From a virus, in the IMG/VR virus record IMGVR_UViG_3300036915_000009, positions 1 to 58,855 of that record: a stretch of 58,855 nt of DNA; one strand, given 5' to 3'. Within the stretch, counting starts at the first letter, position 1. The number at the start of each line of letters is the position of its first letter. The notes under the pieces are model-generated. The model was not told where the DNA came from, ran no database searches, and was given only the letters and a program-made list of their open reading frames with translations. Made by a program: the position numbers and the translations under genes. Positions 1 through 7,391 of this stretch are shown here, piece after piece.

Positions 1-399
1 AGGATCCGATCTAGGATCGGGCTGGCGTTTAAGAAGATCCGATCCATGTTTTTTTTCGTTAACGCGCCCCTTCCGCTTGGCCGTCTTGGCGGATTGCCGA
101 GCTGCGACTTGCTCCCGGCTATCATTCCAATCGAGATAGTCATGGACGGCGTAGTCATCGCCACACCGGTCCACGAGCCCCACCTCCAGCAGTGTGTCGA
201 GTGCCTTTCGTCGCCATCGAGGAGCGGGTCCTGAGAGCTTTGAAAGCACTTCCTCAGGGACGATGCCATCGGTCAGATGGCGCTTGCAGTAGCCCACCAT
301 GGCCAACCACAAGTGAAGCGGGGTCGAGCCCGCCATGCGTTGCGCGCGGACAAACTTTGGATGATCCAGAAATCCGTCGTCTAACTTCAACCAGCTCAT
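1..399 (-). CDS. Replication initiator-like protein, N-terminal part (runs off left edge)
   Basis: An open frame runs from an ATG at 399 to the window edge without a stop (133 codons). It begins MSWLKLDDGFLDHPKF, followed by a helical segment LHLWLAMVGYCKRHLTDG and a basic region. That opening is typical of the winged-helix N-terminus of phage replication initiators (replisome organisers), which bind the origin and help load a DnaB-type helicase. A matching C-terminal domain lies at the right edge (58434-58855), so one gene is probably split by linearisation. Upstream lies an RHH regulator on the same strand. The function is inferred from the N-terminal pattern and from the DnaB gene nearby on a circular map. 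Confidence 0.7.
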   Translation of the reverse strand, partial: MSWLKLDDGFLDHPKFVRAQRMAGSTPLHLWLAMVGYCKRHLTDGIVPEEVLSKLSGPAPRWRRKALDTLLEVGLVDRCGDDYAVHDYLDWNDSREQVAARQSAKTAKRKGRVNEKKHGSDLLKRQPDPRSDP

Positions 400-419
400 A
401 GGGGTGGGAGCCGAAGGCT

Positions 420-623
420 CTACCAGGCGGGCTGACGGGTGCGCGGGCGCAAGTCGGTCGCCGTTGACGCTTCGGCGGCAATCTTCGCGTCGAGCTGCTT
501 TCCAAACGCCTTCACCGAACGGCGGACGATCTCCGCCATTGAGCAGTTTGCAATGCCCGCGAGCCGCTCCACCTCGCGGCGCTGGGTCTCATCGAGATGA
601 ACGGGTAACACTTTCTTGGCCAT
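420..623 (-). CDS. Ribbon-helix-helix DNA-binding protein
   Basis: This 67-aa protein has the pattern of Arc/CopG-type regulators: a short beta strand (KKVLPVHLDETQ), helix RREVERLAGIAN, turn CSMAEIVRRSV and helix KAFGKQLDAK. Such proteins act as dimers that insert a two-stranded sheet into the major groove. The start at 623 was chosen over an upstream one at 743 because AAGGGAAG precedes it and the longer N-terminus has no domain-like character. The gene lies immediately upstream of the replication gene and is divergent from the recombination operon, next to inverted repeats at 691-725 and 751-769. It is therefore a candidate early regulator binding that interval. Confidence 0.75.
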   Translation of the reverse strand: MAKKVLPVHLDETQRREVERLAGIANCSMAEIVRRSVKAFGKQLDAKIAAEASTATDLRPRTRQPAW

Positions 624-690
624 AGCGATTCGTCTTCCCTTGCTTCGTTGGCGCGCCCCCGCGATCCCGATCTCGATCCACAATAGCGAT

Positions 691-725
691 CCAAATCGGG
701 ACAGGGAAGCCGTTTGCCGATTTGG
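691..725. promoter_or_regulatory. Inverted repeat, candidate operator
   Basis: A perfect 9-bp inverted repeat, CCAAATCGG (691-699) and CCGATTTGG (717-725), has 17 bp between arms. It lies in the divergent interval between the RHH gene and the recombination operon. The size and position suit a dimeric repressor, plausibly the adjacent RHH protein. The binding partner is inferred. Confidence 0.45.
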
Positions 726-750
726 TCTATTGCCCACGTTCACTTACCGA

Positions 751-769
751 TCCACGCTTGGTGCGTGGA
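751..769. promoter_or_regulatory. Short hairpin or operator in the divergent interval
   Basis: TCCACGC (751-757) and GCGTGGA (763-769) form a 7-bp stem with a 5-nt loop. No T-run follows on either strand, so it is more likely a protein site or leader structure than a terminator. The rest of 624-1016 holds an ACCAAGACCA-type motif near 863 and a GATCCATGGATC palindrome. No convincing gene was found there. Confidence 0.3.
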
Positions 770-899
770 GTGAGCATCAGGCTCAAAACACGCTCGATTC
801 GCGACTGGCCCGAGATACCTGGGTCAATGTGGGACGCCGCCATACTGGCAGCGTGAACACCGAAACCAAGACCAAATCAGTAAGCCCCGCGCGCGGTGT

Positions 900-911
900 G
901 ATCCATGGATC
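900..911. repeat. GATCCATGGATC palindrome, copy 1
   Basis: This is one of five exact copies of a 12-bp palindrome in the window. It lies about 105 bp upstream of the YqaJ start and is followed directly by a second palindrome, GATCTAGATC. Unlike the other copies it is not at the 3' end of a recognisable gene. Confidence 0.7.
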
Positions 912-1016
912 TAGATCGTCGTGGCGGGGGGTCGCTGCGGTTGTTTCCTCACGAGCGCGAGAGATACAACGACAGCTCGCAACGCCATCACGAAAGGGGG
1001 CGCGAGCTGCTTAGCC

Positions 1017-2174
1017 ATGAGTGACCAAGACATGACGACATCAGCGAAGAACCACTTCGAGGGGGCTTGCATCGACACCGGCGTCAGCAGCCGGGAGCGA
1101 ACCAGCTGGCTCATAGCGCGCCGCGCCGGCATCGGTGGCAGCGACGCCGCCACCATCATGGGGGCGAACCCATTCTCCAGCGAGCTGGCTCTATACGTGG
1201 ACAAGACCAGCGACGATCCGCAGCCTAAGGACGACGCCGGAGAGCCCGCGCAGTGGGGCAACATTTTCGAGCCTGCGATCATCCGCGAATACAATGCTCG
1301 ATCGAAGCGCCGCGTGGTGACCGGCGGGCGCATCCTGCAGAGCCGCAAAGCGCCCCACTACCTCGTGACGCTGGACGGGGTGCAGCTCAGGCGAGCCCCA
1401 GCGTTCGCGCGTGGCAAGGGCCCTGGCGTGGCTGAGATCAAAACGACCGGCTATGGCGAGCGCTACGAGGAGGACATCCCGGTAGAAGTCCAAATCCAAT
1501 GCCAATGGGAAATGTTCGTTACGGGCGCCGCCTGGGCCACCTGTGTCTGGCTCCCCTTCCCCGAGCGAAAGCTGCAGTGGCGCGACATCGAACCACACCC
1601 GGAGTTCCAGGCGCTGCTCGCCGAACGGGTGGATGCCTTCTGGCAGCGCGTGGTCAAACGCAACCCGCCCGATCCGGATGGCAGCGCGGCGAGCAAGCTC
1701 GCGATCCGGCGGATGTTCCCGGAAGACAATGGCGAGGTGATTCGCCTCCTGGGCGCCGTCGATGCGGCTGACGAATACGAGCGATGTGCAGCCGCGATCA
1801 AGCTGCTGCAGAGCCGCCAGGCCGAGATCAAGAACATGCTGGCCTACACCATCGGGGAGGCGAAATATGCGGTGCTGGACGATGGCCGTTACTTCGGCTC
1901 TGCCACCTACAAGGCTCGGGAAGTGAAGTGCCCGGAGTGTGACCACCTGCTGAGCCAGCGCGAGGGGTACCGCACCCATACCCTGCGCAAGCCGAAGAAG
2001 AAGCCCTTCCAGGTGTTCGACGGCGAGCGCATGCTGCAAATGCCGCCGGCCAACGATGACCTGCTGGAACAGCTGGAGGCATCGAACAACTACCTGGATC
2101 CGAAGCTTCTGGCCAAGGACATCCAGAGCGCGAACGAAACGGCGGCGGAGATCAAGACCGGAACCGAGTCATGA
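1017..2174 (+). CDS. YqaJ-family (lambda exonuclease-like) recombination nuclease
   Basis: The 385-aa protein shows the order of PD-(D/E)XK exonucleases of the YqaJ/lambda Exo type. GIGGSDAATIMGANPF is near residues 38-53, followed by GEPAQWGNIFEPAI with the conserved Glu, VTLDGV with the metal-binding Asp, VAEIKTTGYGE with the E-x-K pair, and VEVQIQCQWEM with a conserved Gln. A C-terminal CPECDH pair and a lysine-rich stretch follow. Enzymes of this family resect dsDNA ends 5'-3' for annealing-based recombination. The start at 1017 begins the homologous region; no strong Shine-Dalgarno lies right before it. It heads the early plus-strand operon with a probable annealing partner two genes downstream. 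Confidence 0.88.
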   Translation: MSDQDMTTSAKNHFEGACIDTGVSSRERTSWLIARRAGIGGSDAATIMGANPFSSELALYVDKTSDDPQPKDDAGEPAQWGNIFEPAIIREYNARSKRRVVTGGRILQSRKAPHYLVTLDGVQLRRAPAFARGKGPGVAEIKTTGYGERYEEDIPVEVQIQCQWEMFVTGAAWATCVWLPFPERKLQWRDIEPHPEFQALLAERVDAFWQRVVKRNPPDPDGSAASKLAIRRMFPEDNGEVIRLLGAVDAADEYERCAAAIKLLQSRQAEIKNMLAYTIGEAKYAVLDDGRYFGSATYKAREVKCPECDHLLSQREGYRTHTLRKPKKKPFQVFDGERMLQMPPANDDLLEQLEASNNYLDPKLLAKDIQSANETAAEIKTGTES

Positions 2175-2294
2175 GGCGCTGGGTAGCCAACCCCATAGAG
2201 CTTCACTGATCAGGAGATGGCGCGGGCGCTCCGTTACGGCGGGGGCGCTCGCGCTTGGTCGTTTTCTTCGCCGCAAATTGAGGGAGAGCAAGCC

Positions 2295-2837
2295 ATGGGC
2301 AAGATGCCTGTTCAGAAGCCCGGCAAGAGCCGTCAGGACTACCAGACCCCGCCGGAGTTCATCGAAGCCGTCCAGCGTCGGTTTGGAGCTCTGACCTGGG
2401 ATCTCGCCGCGAGCGCTGAGAACACGGTCGTGCCCGGTCGGTTTTTCTCTCGCGGTGGCATCGACGCCGCCAAAGCAGATTGGACGGACTATCTCGGTCC
2501 GCGCGATTTGTGCTGGCTCAACCCACCCTTCGGCGCCATCAGTCACGTCTGGGCGCCGTTGCTGAGCCACTGGTGCCCGCGCATCCCGGGCATGCGCGTG
2601 CTCTTCTTCGTTCCCGCCGCCATCGGTAGCGAGTGGTATCGTGCTCATGTCCACGGCCGCGCCATGACGCTGGGGCTCGGGCCGCGCGTCACCTTCGTGG
2701 GCGAGGTGCACCCCTACCCGAAGGATCTGATGCTGTGCGCCTTCGGCTTCGGCGTGGCTGGCTTCGACCTGTGGCGGTGGCAAGCGAAGCGCGAGCGCTC
2801 AGCGCCCATCGTCACCGCTGGCGCAGAAGTGGCTTAA
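2295..2837 (+). CDS. Phage DNA N6-adenine methyltransferase (Dam family)
   Basis: The 180-aa protein begins with DYQTPPEFIEAVQRRFG and continues with LTWDLAASAENTVV. It has CWLNPPFGAI, the (D/N)PP(Y/F) catalytic motif of N6-adenine methylases, near residue 75, and FFVPAAIGSEWYRAHV. This order matches the short phage Dam family (PF05869), which methylates adenines to protect phage DNA or to mark replication. GAGGGAGA lies 9-16 nt upstream of the ATG at 2295; an earlier in-frame start at 2217 adds unconserved sequence. The preceding 120 bp contain no other gene. The gene sits between the exonuclease and annealing-protein candidate. Confidence 0.85.
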   Translation: MGKMPVQKPGKSRQDYQTPPEFIEAVQRRFGALTWDLAASAENTVVPGRFFSRGGIDAAKADWTDYLGPRDLCWLNPPFGAISHVWAPLLSHWCPRIPGMRVLFFVPAAIGSEWYRAHVHGRAMTLGLGPRVTFVGEVHPYPKDLMLCAFGFGVAGFDLWRWQAKRERSAPIVTAGAEVA

Positions 2838-2908
2838 TTATGCACCCGTTCGGGACGACGTGGCGGTTTGTGCGCCCGTCGCTTCCGGCTCTGGGGTAGA
2901 GTTTCGAC

Positions 2909-2963
2909 CACCCCGGGGGAATCAAACCGGAAGAAGCCAAGACCACACCACGCACCCCGGGGG
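2909..2963 (+). promoter_or_regulatory. Leader with repeated CACCCCGGGGG and CCAAGACCA motif
   Basis: The 173-bp gap upstream of the annealing-protein gene carries CACCCCGGGGG twice (2909-2919 and 2953-2963). Between them is GCCAAGACCAC, a relative of the ACCAAGACCA leader motif seen elsewhere in the window. Each CCCCGGGG core is self-complementary, and the two copies could also pair with each other. A regulatory role is inferred only. Confidence 0.3.
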
Positions 2964-3010
2964 GCTCCTGCGCCTTGGCTCTTCACCCAACCGACAGAAG
3001 GACAGAACCC

Positions 3011-4171
3011 ATGGAAGCAGCAGAAGACCTCTTCGACGGCTCCGCCGTCATCGAAACGCCGGGCGGGCTCGCCGCGATCAGCCGCAGCGAAGTGGAGATG
3101 CAAGTCGACACCGCCCACAAGTATCCGCGCAGCATCACCAAGTGCCTGCGGGACGCGCTGACGCTGGCCACCTACTCGCCGGACGTGGCCAGGGGGTGCT
3201 GGTATTCGGTCCCCCGCAAGGAACAGGGTCGAAAGAAAATGATCGAAGGCCCATCGATCCGTCTGGCCGAGATGATCGCAAACAGCTGGTCTAATATGCA
3301 CATCGCCGCCCGCGTGGCCCACGTGGACGATCGCTCGCTGACCGCGCAGGCGCTGGTCTGGGATCTAGAGCGTAACGTGAAGGTGGCGATCGAAACCCCG
3401 CGCAGCATCATGACCAGCGGCGGCAAGCGTTTCGGGGACAATATGATCCAGGTCACTGGTGCCGCTGCCATCTCGATTGCCATGCGCAATGCGATCTTCC
3501 GCGTGGTGCCACGGGTGTTCGTCGATCAGATCATGGGCGAGGCGCGCAAGGTCGCAGTGGGTGATGCCAAGACGATCGTTGCCAAGCGCGATACAATGCT
3601 CAGCTGGTTCACGCAAGCCGGCGTTCCCATCGAGCGCGTGCTGGCGCCGCTCGGCGTCCGCGAGATCGGGGACGTATCGATCGACCACCTCGCAACGCTC
3701 ATCGGTATGCGCAACGCCATCAAGGAAGGAACGGCGACGCTTGACGAGATGTTCCCCGACCCGCAAGCGGCGCGGTCGTCCGCTCCCCCCGTCAGCGCCG
3801 GCAACGCGCTGAGCGCCCTGGTGGCGCAGGACAAGGAAGCCAAGAAGAAGGCAGCCGAGCCGAAGGCAGAAGTCGAGAAGCCCGCCGAGCCAGCGCCAGC
3901 GCCTGAGCAGCCCAAGCCCCCTGCCCCGCTCGCCACCATCGAGGTCCAGGCGGCGCTCGTCCGAATCGATGAGCAATGGGGCACCGAGGCCGGCCACTTT
4001 CTCATCGAGCAATGGACCGACGAACAGCGCGCAGCGGCCGTTGCCTGGGCGGAAGCGTCGAACGATGGCGAGCCCCCCCCCGCCTTCATGGTGCAGAACG
4101 AAGAGCAGAAAGCGCCGCCAGCGGACAAGGCCGAGAAGAAGTCCTCGAGCCGCAAGCGGGGTGGACGATGA
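3011..4171 (+). CDS. Putative ssDNA-annealing / recombination partner protein
   Basis: The 386-aa protein has a globular region of about 250 residues with KMIEGPSIRLAEMIANSW, AQALVWDLERNVKVAIE, GDNMIQVTGAAAISIAMR and NAIFRVVPRVFVDQ. A Pro/Ala/Lys/Glu-rich linker and a very basic tail (KKSSSRKRGGR) follow. I recall this pattern from phage proteins encoded next to YqaJ exonucleases, where an annealing protein is expected. I cannot assign it firmly to RecT, Erf or Sak. AAGGA lies 8 nt before the ATG. The linker and basic tail resemble SSB or annealing-protein tails. It overlaps the next gene by ATGA. Confidence 0.55.
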   Translation: MEAAEDLFDGSAVIETPGGLAAISRSEVEMQVDTAHKYPRSITKCLRDALTLATYSPDVARGCWYSVPRKEQGRKKMIEGPSIRLAEMIANSWSNMHIAARVAHVDDRSLTAQALVWDLERNVKVAIETPRSIMTSGGKRFGDNMIQVTGAAAISIAMRNAIFRVVPRVFVDQIMGEARKVAVGDAKTIVAKRDTMLSWFTQAGVPIERVLAPLGVREIGDVSIDHLATLIGMRNAIKEGTATLDEMFPDPQAARSSAPPVSAGNALSALVAQDKEAKKKAAEPKAEVEKPAEPAPAPEQPKPPAPLATIEVQAALVRIDEQWGTEAGHFLIEQWTDEQRAAAVAWAEASNDGEPPPAFMVQNEEQKAPPADKAEKKSSSRKRGGR

Positions 4172-4638
4172 GCGAGCAGGGCGAAAGTCGCATCGACATC
4201 AATGGGCTACCGAAGCCGCTCGTGCTGTGCGCCCTCTACAACATGGCGAAGGGTGACAGCATCCTAGCGAGAGCGATCAGTCACGCCATGGGACCGATGC
4301 CGTACCGCGTGGCAAAGACCTTCTTCGGCGAGCACGGCAGTCGGTTGGGCGCGGTGGCTGGGCGCGTGCTGAGCGTCGACATCAGCAGCGAGAGCTTCGA
4401 CCCCACCGAATACGATAGGGCGAACGGCGAAGGCATGGCCGCCAAAGCGATCGGCCTGCTGCGCGGGACCGCCGCGCTCGAACAAGCGCTCTCGGCCGTC
4501 GCGGTCCTCGTGCTGAGCTGGCGCGAGAGAACACCGCGCGAGGAGTGCCTGAAGTCTGCGCTCCTGCTTTGGGATGCCGCCGAGGAGCTGCACCGAATGG
4601 CGTTCATCGCGAAGGCGAAAGAGGAAGCCGAGCGATGA
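4168..4638 (+). CDS. Hypothetical early protein
   Basis: This 156-aa mostly helical protein starts in an ATGA overlap with the upstream gene and ends in an ATGA overlap with the next, so it is translationally coupled in the recombination operon. Visible segments are LPKPLVLCALYNMAKGDS, an alternating Gly/Ala helix LGAVAGRVLSVDI, and a C-terminal helix EELHRMAFIAKAKEE. No family is recognised and no catalytic motif is evident. The operon position suggests a role in early DNA metabolism, which is inference only. Confidence 0.65.
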   Translation: MSEQGESRIDINGLPKPLVLCALYNMAKGDSILARAISHAMGPMPYRVAKTFFGEHGSRLGAVAGRVLSVDISSESFDPTEYDRANGEGMAAKAIGLLRGTAALEQALSAVAVLVLSWRERTPREECLKSALLLWDAAEELHRMAFIAKAKEEAER

Positions 4639-4850
4639 ACGCCCACGGGGACTTGTACAACTCGGAAGGCGTCCGCGAGTTCGACGCCTTCCTGGAATCG
4701 AGTCATTTCTACGATCTCGCTCAGAAGTATCGGCACGCCTCCGTAGTCACCCAGCTAAACGTGGGCAAGGCCTATGAGGATTTGAAGGCCGAGCTTCGCA
4801 AGCGGGTGCGCTTCGCCATCGAACTCGATCGAAAGGATCGAAGCCAATGA
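4635..4850 (+). CDS. Small hypothetical early protein
   Basis: The 71-aa product is coupled by ATGA overlaps on both sides. It is mainly helical (EFDAFLESSHFYDLAQKY, AYEDLKAELRKRVRFAIE) with a mixed-charge C-terminus. No membrane segment, Cys pair or known motif is visible. It lies directly before the DHH phosphoesterase gene and may act with it; that is only suggested by coupling. Confidence 0.6.
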   Translation: MNAHGDLYNSEGVREFDAFLESSHFYDLAQKYRHASVVTQLNVGKAYEDLKAELRKRVRFAIELDRKDRSQ

Positions 4851-5728
4851 AGCTCGTAACTCATGACCACTGTGCTGATGGGTTGGCTTGCGCCATGCTG
4901 GCGCTGGACTCGTTCCGCGCCGCCGAGGTCACGTTCGTGGACTACGGTTCGCCCGAGCACGCAAACTTGCCCGCCGAGCCCGGAATGGTGTTCGCTGATA
5001 TGACCCCGCCACGCGAGCGCGTCCAGGAGTTCGTGGACGCGGGCGCCACCGTGCTCGATCATCACGCATACGCGAAGGACATCGTCGAGCAGTTCGGCTC
5101 GCGTGGCATCTACTCCGACGAGCCCGGCGTCAGCGGCGCGGTGCTATTCGCTCGCTACGGTTGGAATGGACCCTCGCTCTACGGTCATCGGTTCGCGGCG
5201 CTCGTCGGCATTCGCGACACCTGGCAGAAGGATCACGACGCTTGGGAGCGCGCCCGACAGTTGCATGCGGTGCTGATGCAGCTGCCTCGGGACTACTGGT
5301 GCGGTCACTCCGACGGCATCGACCACGCGATGACCCTGAGCATGGCGCTGGGAGCGTGTCTGCTGAAGGAGCGTAAGGCGAAGGTCGACAAGGCGCTGCG
5401 CCACCTGATGCGCGAGAGCATCACGATTGCAGACGGCAAGTCGCTGAAGTGGGGTGTGTTCTCCGATCCAGACAACCTGATCAGTGACGTGGCCGAGCAT
5501 GCTCGGCAGACGACGGATCTGGATGTCGTTATCGGCTGGCGCTCTGTCATGGTCGACGGCGAGTTCGTGGATAAGTTCTCGCTCCGCAGCACCAACTACG
5601 ACGTGGGCGCTCTGGCTCGCCATTTCGGTGGCGGCGGACACAAGGCGGCGGCCGGCTTCACCGCGCCTTGCGCGCAAGACCCTGTGGCGATGAGCTGGCT
5701 TATCATCAGAGAGTTGATCATCAAATGA
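4847..5728 (+). CDS. DHH-family phosphoesterase
   Basis: The 293-aa protein carries DHH superfamily marks: an N-terminal THDHCADGLACAML block (metal-binding Asp/His), FADMTPPRERV, the signature DHHAYAKD near residue 72, and a C-terminal DHHA1-like glycine-rich GGGGHKAAAGF near residue 272. Related enzymes include RecJ-type nucleases and small nucleotide or oligonucleotide (nanoRNA, cyclic dinucleotide) phosphoesterases. The lack of extra RecJ domains favours the NrnA-like short class. Possible roles are recycling short oligonucleotides made by the exonuclease, or destroying a cyclic-nucleotide defence signal. Neither is shown by the sequence. Confidence 0.82.
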   Translation: MKLVTHDHCADGLACAMLALDSFRAAEVTFVDYGSPEHANLPAEPGMVFADMTPPRERVQEFVDAGATVLDHHAYAKDIVEQFGSRGIYSDEPGVSGAVLFARYGWNGPSLYGHRFAALVGIRDTWQKDHDAWERARQLHAVLMQLPRDYWCGHSDGIDHAMTLSMALGACLLKERKAKVDKALRHLMRESITIADGKSLKWGVFSDPDNLISDVAEHARQTTDLDVVIGWRSVMVDGEFVDKFSLRSTNYDVGALARHFGGGGHKAAAGFTAPCAQDPVAMSWLIIRELIIK

Positions 5729-6189
5729 CGCCGGGATGGATCTTCACTTTCGGCTTCGGTCATGTCCACCCGCTCACCGGCGAGAACTTGATCGGTCGTT
5801 TCGTCCGCATCGGTGGCACGGAGACACAGGCACATACCGCCATGTGCGTTCTGTTTGGGCAGAAGTGGGCAGGACGTTACAAGGACGAGGAAGCGGCCGG
5901 CGTCCACGAGTATGGCCTGAGGGAATTACCGATCGATGACCTCGCCGAGCATCTTCTCCAGGGCGCTCGCACCGCGATCGCCTATCTACTCCATGCCAGC
6001 GCAAAGCACCGCTTCGCCGAAACGCACCCAGAGTGGCGACGGCTCGCAACGGGGTGGCTGGACGTGGAAAGCGTCACGTTCGTGGGCGAGCCCGGCAAGC
6101 TCGGTCAGATGGTGCTCGCTCTGCTGGACGAGGTCGAGCAGCTGCGCGGCGAGGTCGATCGTTTTTCACGTGAAAAGGATCCGAGGTGA
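5725..6189 (+). CDS. Hypothetical early protein
   Basis: This 154-aa protein is ATGA-coupled to the DHH gene. It begins WIFTFGFGHVHPLTGENL, a glycine/aromatic segment that recurs in small phage proteins I cannot name, followed by ARTAIAYLLHASAKHRF and a helical C-terminus ending DRFSREKDPR. The codons of that tail contain a perfect palindrome, TTTTCACGTGAAAA, at 6163-6176, discussed with the parS-like array. No enzymatic motif is seen. Confidence 0.65.
   Translation: MTPGWIFTFGFGHVHPLTGENLIGRFVRIGGTETQAHTAMCVLFGQKWAGRYKDEEAAGVHEYGLRELPIDDLAEHLLQGARTAIAYLLHASAKHRFAETHPEWRRLATGWLDVESVTFVGEPGKLGQMVLALLDEVEQLRGEVDRFSREKDPR
6162..6177. promoter_or_regulatory. parS-like palindrome inside a coding region
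   Basis: The 16 bases centred on CACGTG read TTTTTCACGTGAAAAG. They match the general chromosomal parS consensus TGTTTCACGTGAAACA at 13 of 16 positions, with a perfect 14-bp palindrome. The site overlaps the last codons of the upstream ORF. The link to ParB binding rests on sequence similarity only. Confidence 0.35.
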
Positions 6190-6410
6190 AGACCAAGGCC
6201 AGGGTGGGTGATCTCGTCCAGTGCCTGATGGGATCCTTCATGCGGGACGTCATCTTCCATGTGACGGCAGTCCGGCGCGAAGAAGTGGTGGGCTTACGTC
6301 TGTTGCCGCGCCTGCAGCAGTCAGTCGAGGCGCGGCTGCCCCATGGGTGTTACCGGAACATCTCGCGGCTCGGAGAGATCGACCTTCAGTGGCTCCGCAA
6401 AAGGGGCTGA
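6186..6410 (+). CDS. Small hypothetical protein
   Basis: The 74-aa product starts at a GTG overlapping the previous stop (GTGA). It has a basic, beta-rich look (KARVGDLVQCLMGSF, VIFHVTAVRREEVVGLRLL) resembling small SH3-like or KOW-like barrels, but no family can be claimed. It is the last coupled member of the recombination operon. A 46-bp gap then precedes the lipoprotein gene. Confidence 0.55.
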   Translation: MKTKARVGDLVQCLMGSFMRDVIFHVTAVRREEVVGLRLLPRLQQSVEARLPHGCYRNISRLGEIDLQWLRKRG

Positions 6411-6456
6411 GTTAACGTTTCTCAAGTCGCCCGGGGAGTGGTCGATCTCTCCGGGC

Positions 6457-7134
6457 ATGACCGCCAAGACCACCAAGACCCGTTTTGGGGCGCTGCTCGT
6501 CGCCCTGTCCTCGTTCGCCTGTGGCGCGATCGCGCATGAGCCCGACGAGAGCGCCCCAGACGACCCGCTCGCCACATCCGCCCCGAGAACGGTCGCCAGC
6601 GACGCCAGGAACGCGCCTCCCGTCGTTTCGGCTCCGTTGACGCACACTGATGCGTCCGGGGAAGAAACGACGCCAGAGCGCGAGCCTGAGACCCCGCCCG
6701 ATAGTGTCGATCCGACACAATCCGATGACGCCGAGTCAGTCGACCCTCCCGCGACCGACCCAGAGCCAGAGCCACGGATCGAGTCCTGCGGCTACGAGGA
6801 GCAGTGTGACGATTGCGAGGCGCGAGCAGACAACGACCCCACCCTGGTGTGTGAGTTGCTCCCGCAGTGTGTGAGCCGTTCCGATTGCGACGCTTGCGCC
6901 GCTGCTTCGATGGAGGCCGGGACGTACCCAGAGCTTCGGTGCGTGTATTATTGGTGCGACACGGACGCCGATTGCGCCGAAGGGCTGGAGTGCCTGGAGG
7001 TGACGGCGGGCGGTCGGCTGCACTGCCGTGAACCGCTGCGCGGGTATCGTTCGCGCTGTGAGACGGACGCCGATTGTGACCGCGGGTGGTATTGCACCTA
7101 CGACGCCACGACCGGGCTGGACGTCTGCCTGTAA
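6457..7134 (+). CDS. Cysteine-rich secreted lipoprotein (myxococcal type)
   Basis: The 225-aa protein has a basic start, a hydrophobic stretch FGALLVALSSF and a Cys two residues on (SSFAC), giving a plausible lipoprotein signal peptide. An acidic Pro/Thr-rich linker of about 90 residues follows. The C-terminal half has about 20 cysteines in repeats such as CDTDADCAEGLECL and CETDADCDRGWYC. CxxDxDC repeats of this kind are common in exported proteins of Myxococcota, which suggests the host or a captured host gene. It ends the early plus operon and could be a lysogenic-conversion or superinfection-exclusion factor at the cell surface. That role is inference. Confidence 0.75.
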   Translation: MTAKTTKTRFGALLVALSSFACGAIAHEPDESAPDDPLATSAPRTVASDARNAPPVVSAPLTHTDASGEETTPEREPETPPDSVDPTQSDDAESVDPPATDPEPEPRIESCGYEEQCDDCEARADNDPTLVCELLPQCVSRSDCDACAAASMEAGTYPELRCVYYWCDTDADCAEGLECLEVTAGGRLHCREPLRGYRSRCETDADCDRGWYCTYDATTGLDVCL

Positions 7135-7143
7135 ACAGCGAAA

Positions 7144-7181
7144 CGGCACCGCGCCTCTAATTGGGAGTGCAAGCGGTGCCG
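7144..7181 (+). terminator. Hairpin after the lipoprotein gene
   Basis: A perfect 9-bp stem, CGGCACCGC (7144-7152) with GCGGTGCCG (7173-7181), starts 10 nt after the lipoprotein stop. The loop is 20 nt. No U-tract follows, so intrinsic termination is uncertain; it may instead protect the 3' end. The remaining gap to 7391 holds a weaker GC hairpin, a minus-strand ACCAAGACCA motif near 7250 and the CACGTG array. Confidence 0.4.
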
Positions 7182-7331
7182 TCTATGCGCTAGTGTTGAA
7201 GCCCCGAGTCCGTCGAGACGGGCCGCGGGGCTGCGCGGGTTTTGAATCAATTGGTCTTGGTTTTCCCCGCGTGGCCCTTCGACCCCTCTCAACGGACTCG
7301 CTTCGTTTTGTGGGGTGCCCCGCGGGGGGTG

Positions 7332-7375
7332 TGTTTCACGTGTTACGTTCCACGTGCAACGTAACACGTGAAACG
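7332..7375. promoter_or_regulatory. Triple CACGTG array, parS-like centromere or operator
   Basis: Three CACGTG hexamers lie at 7337, 7351 and 7365, exactly 14 nt apart. They are nested in a 16-bp perfect inverted repeat whose arms are 7334-7349 and 7358-7373. The 16-mers centred on them match the parS consensus TGTTTCACGTGAAACA at 13, 12 and 12 of 16 positions; the middle one resembles the GTTCCACGTGGAAC variant. A further pair, TGCAACGT/ACGTTGCA, spans 7355-7380. The array is intergenic between convergent genes. ParB-type binding is an inference; a phage repressor is an alternative. Confidence 0.5.
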
Positions 7376-7391
7376 TTGCACGCTGGCGGTT

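Noticed and set aside
46-401. Plus-strand ORFs at the left end
   Set aside because: They are antisense to the replication-initiator-like frame and have no protein-like pattern or ribosome site.
616-1014. Plus-strand ORF over the divergent control region
   Set aside because: It covers the inverted repeats and a palindrome, starts inside the RHH gene and has low-complexity, atypical composition.
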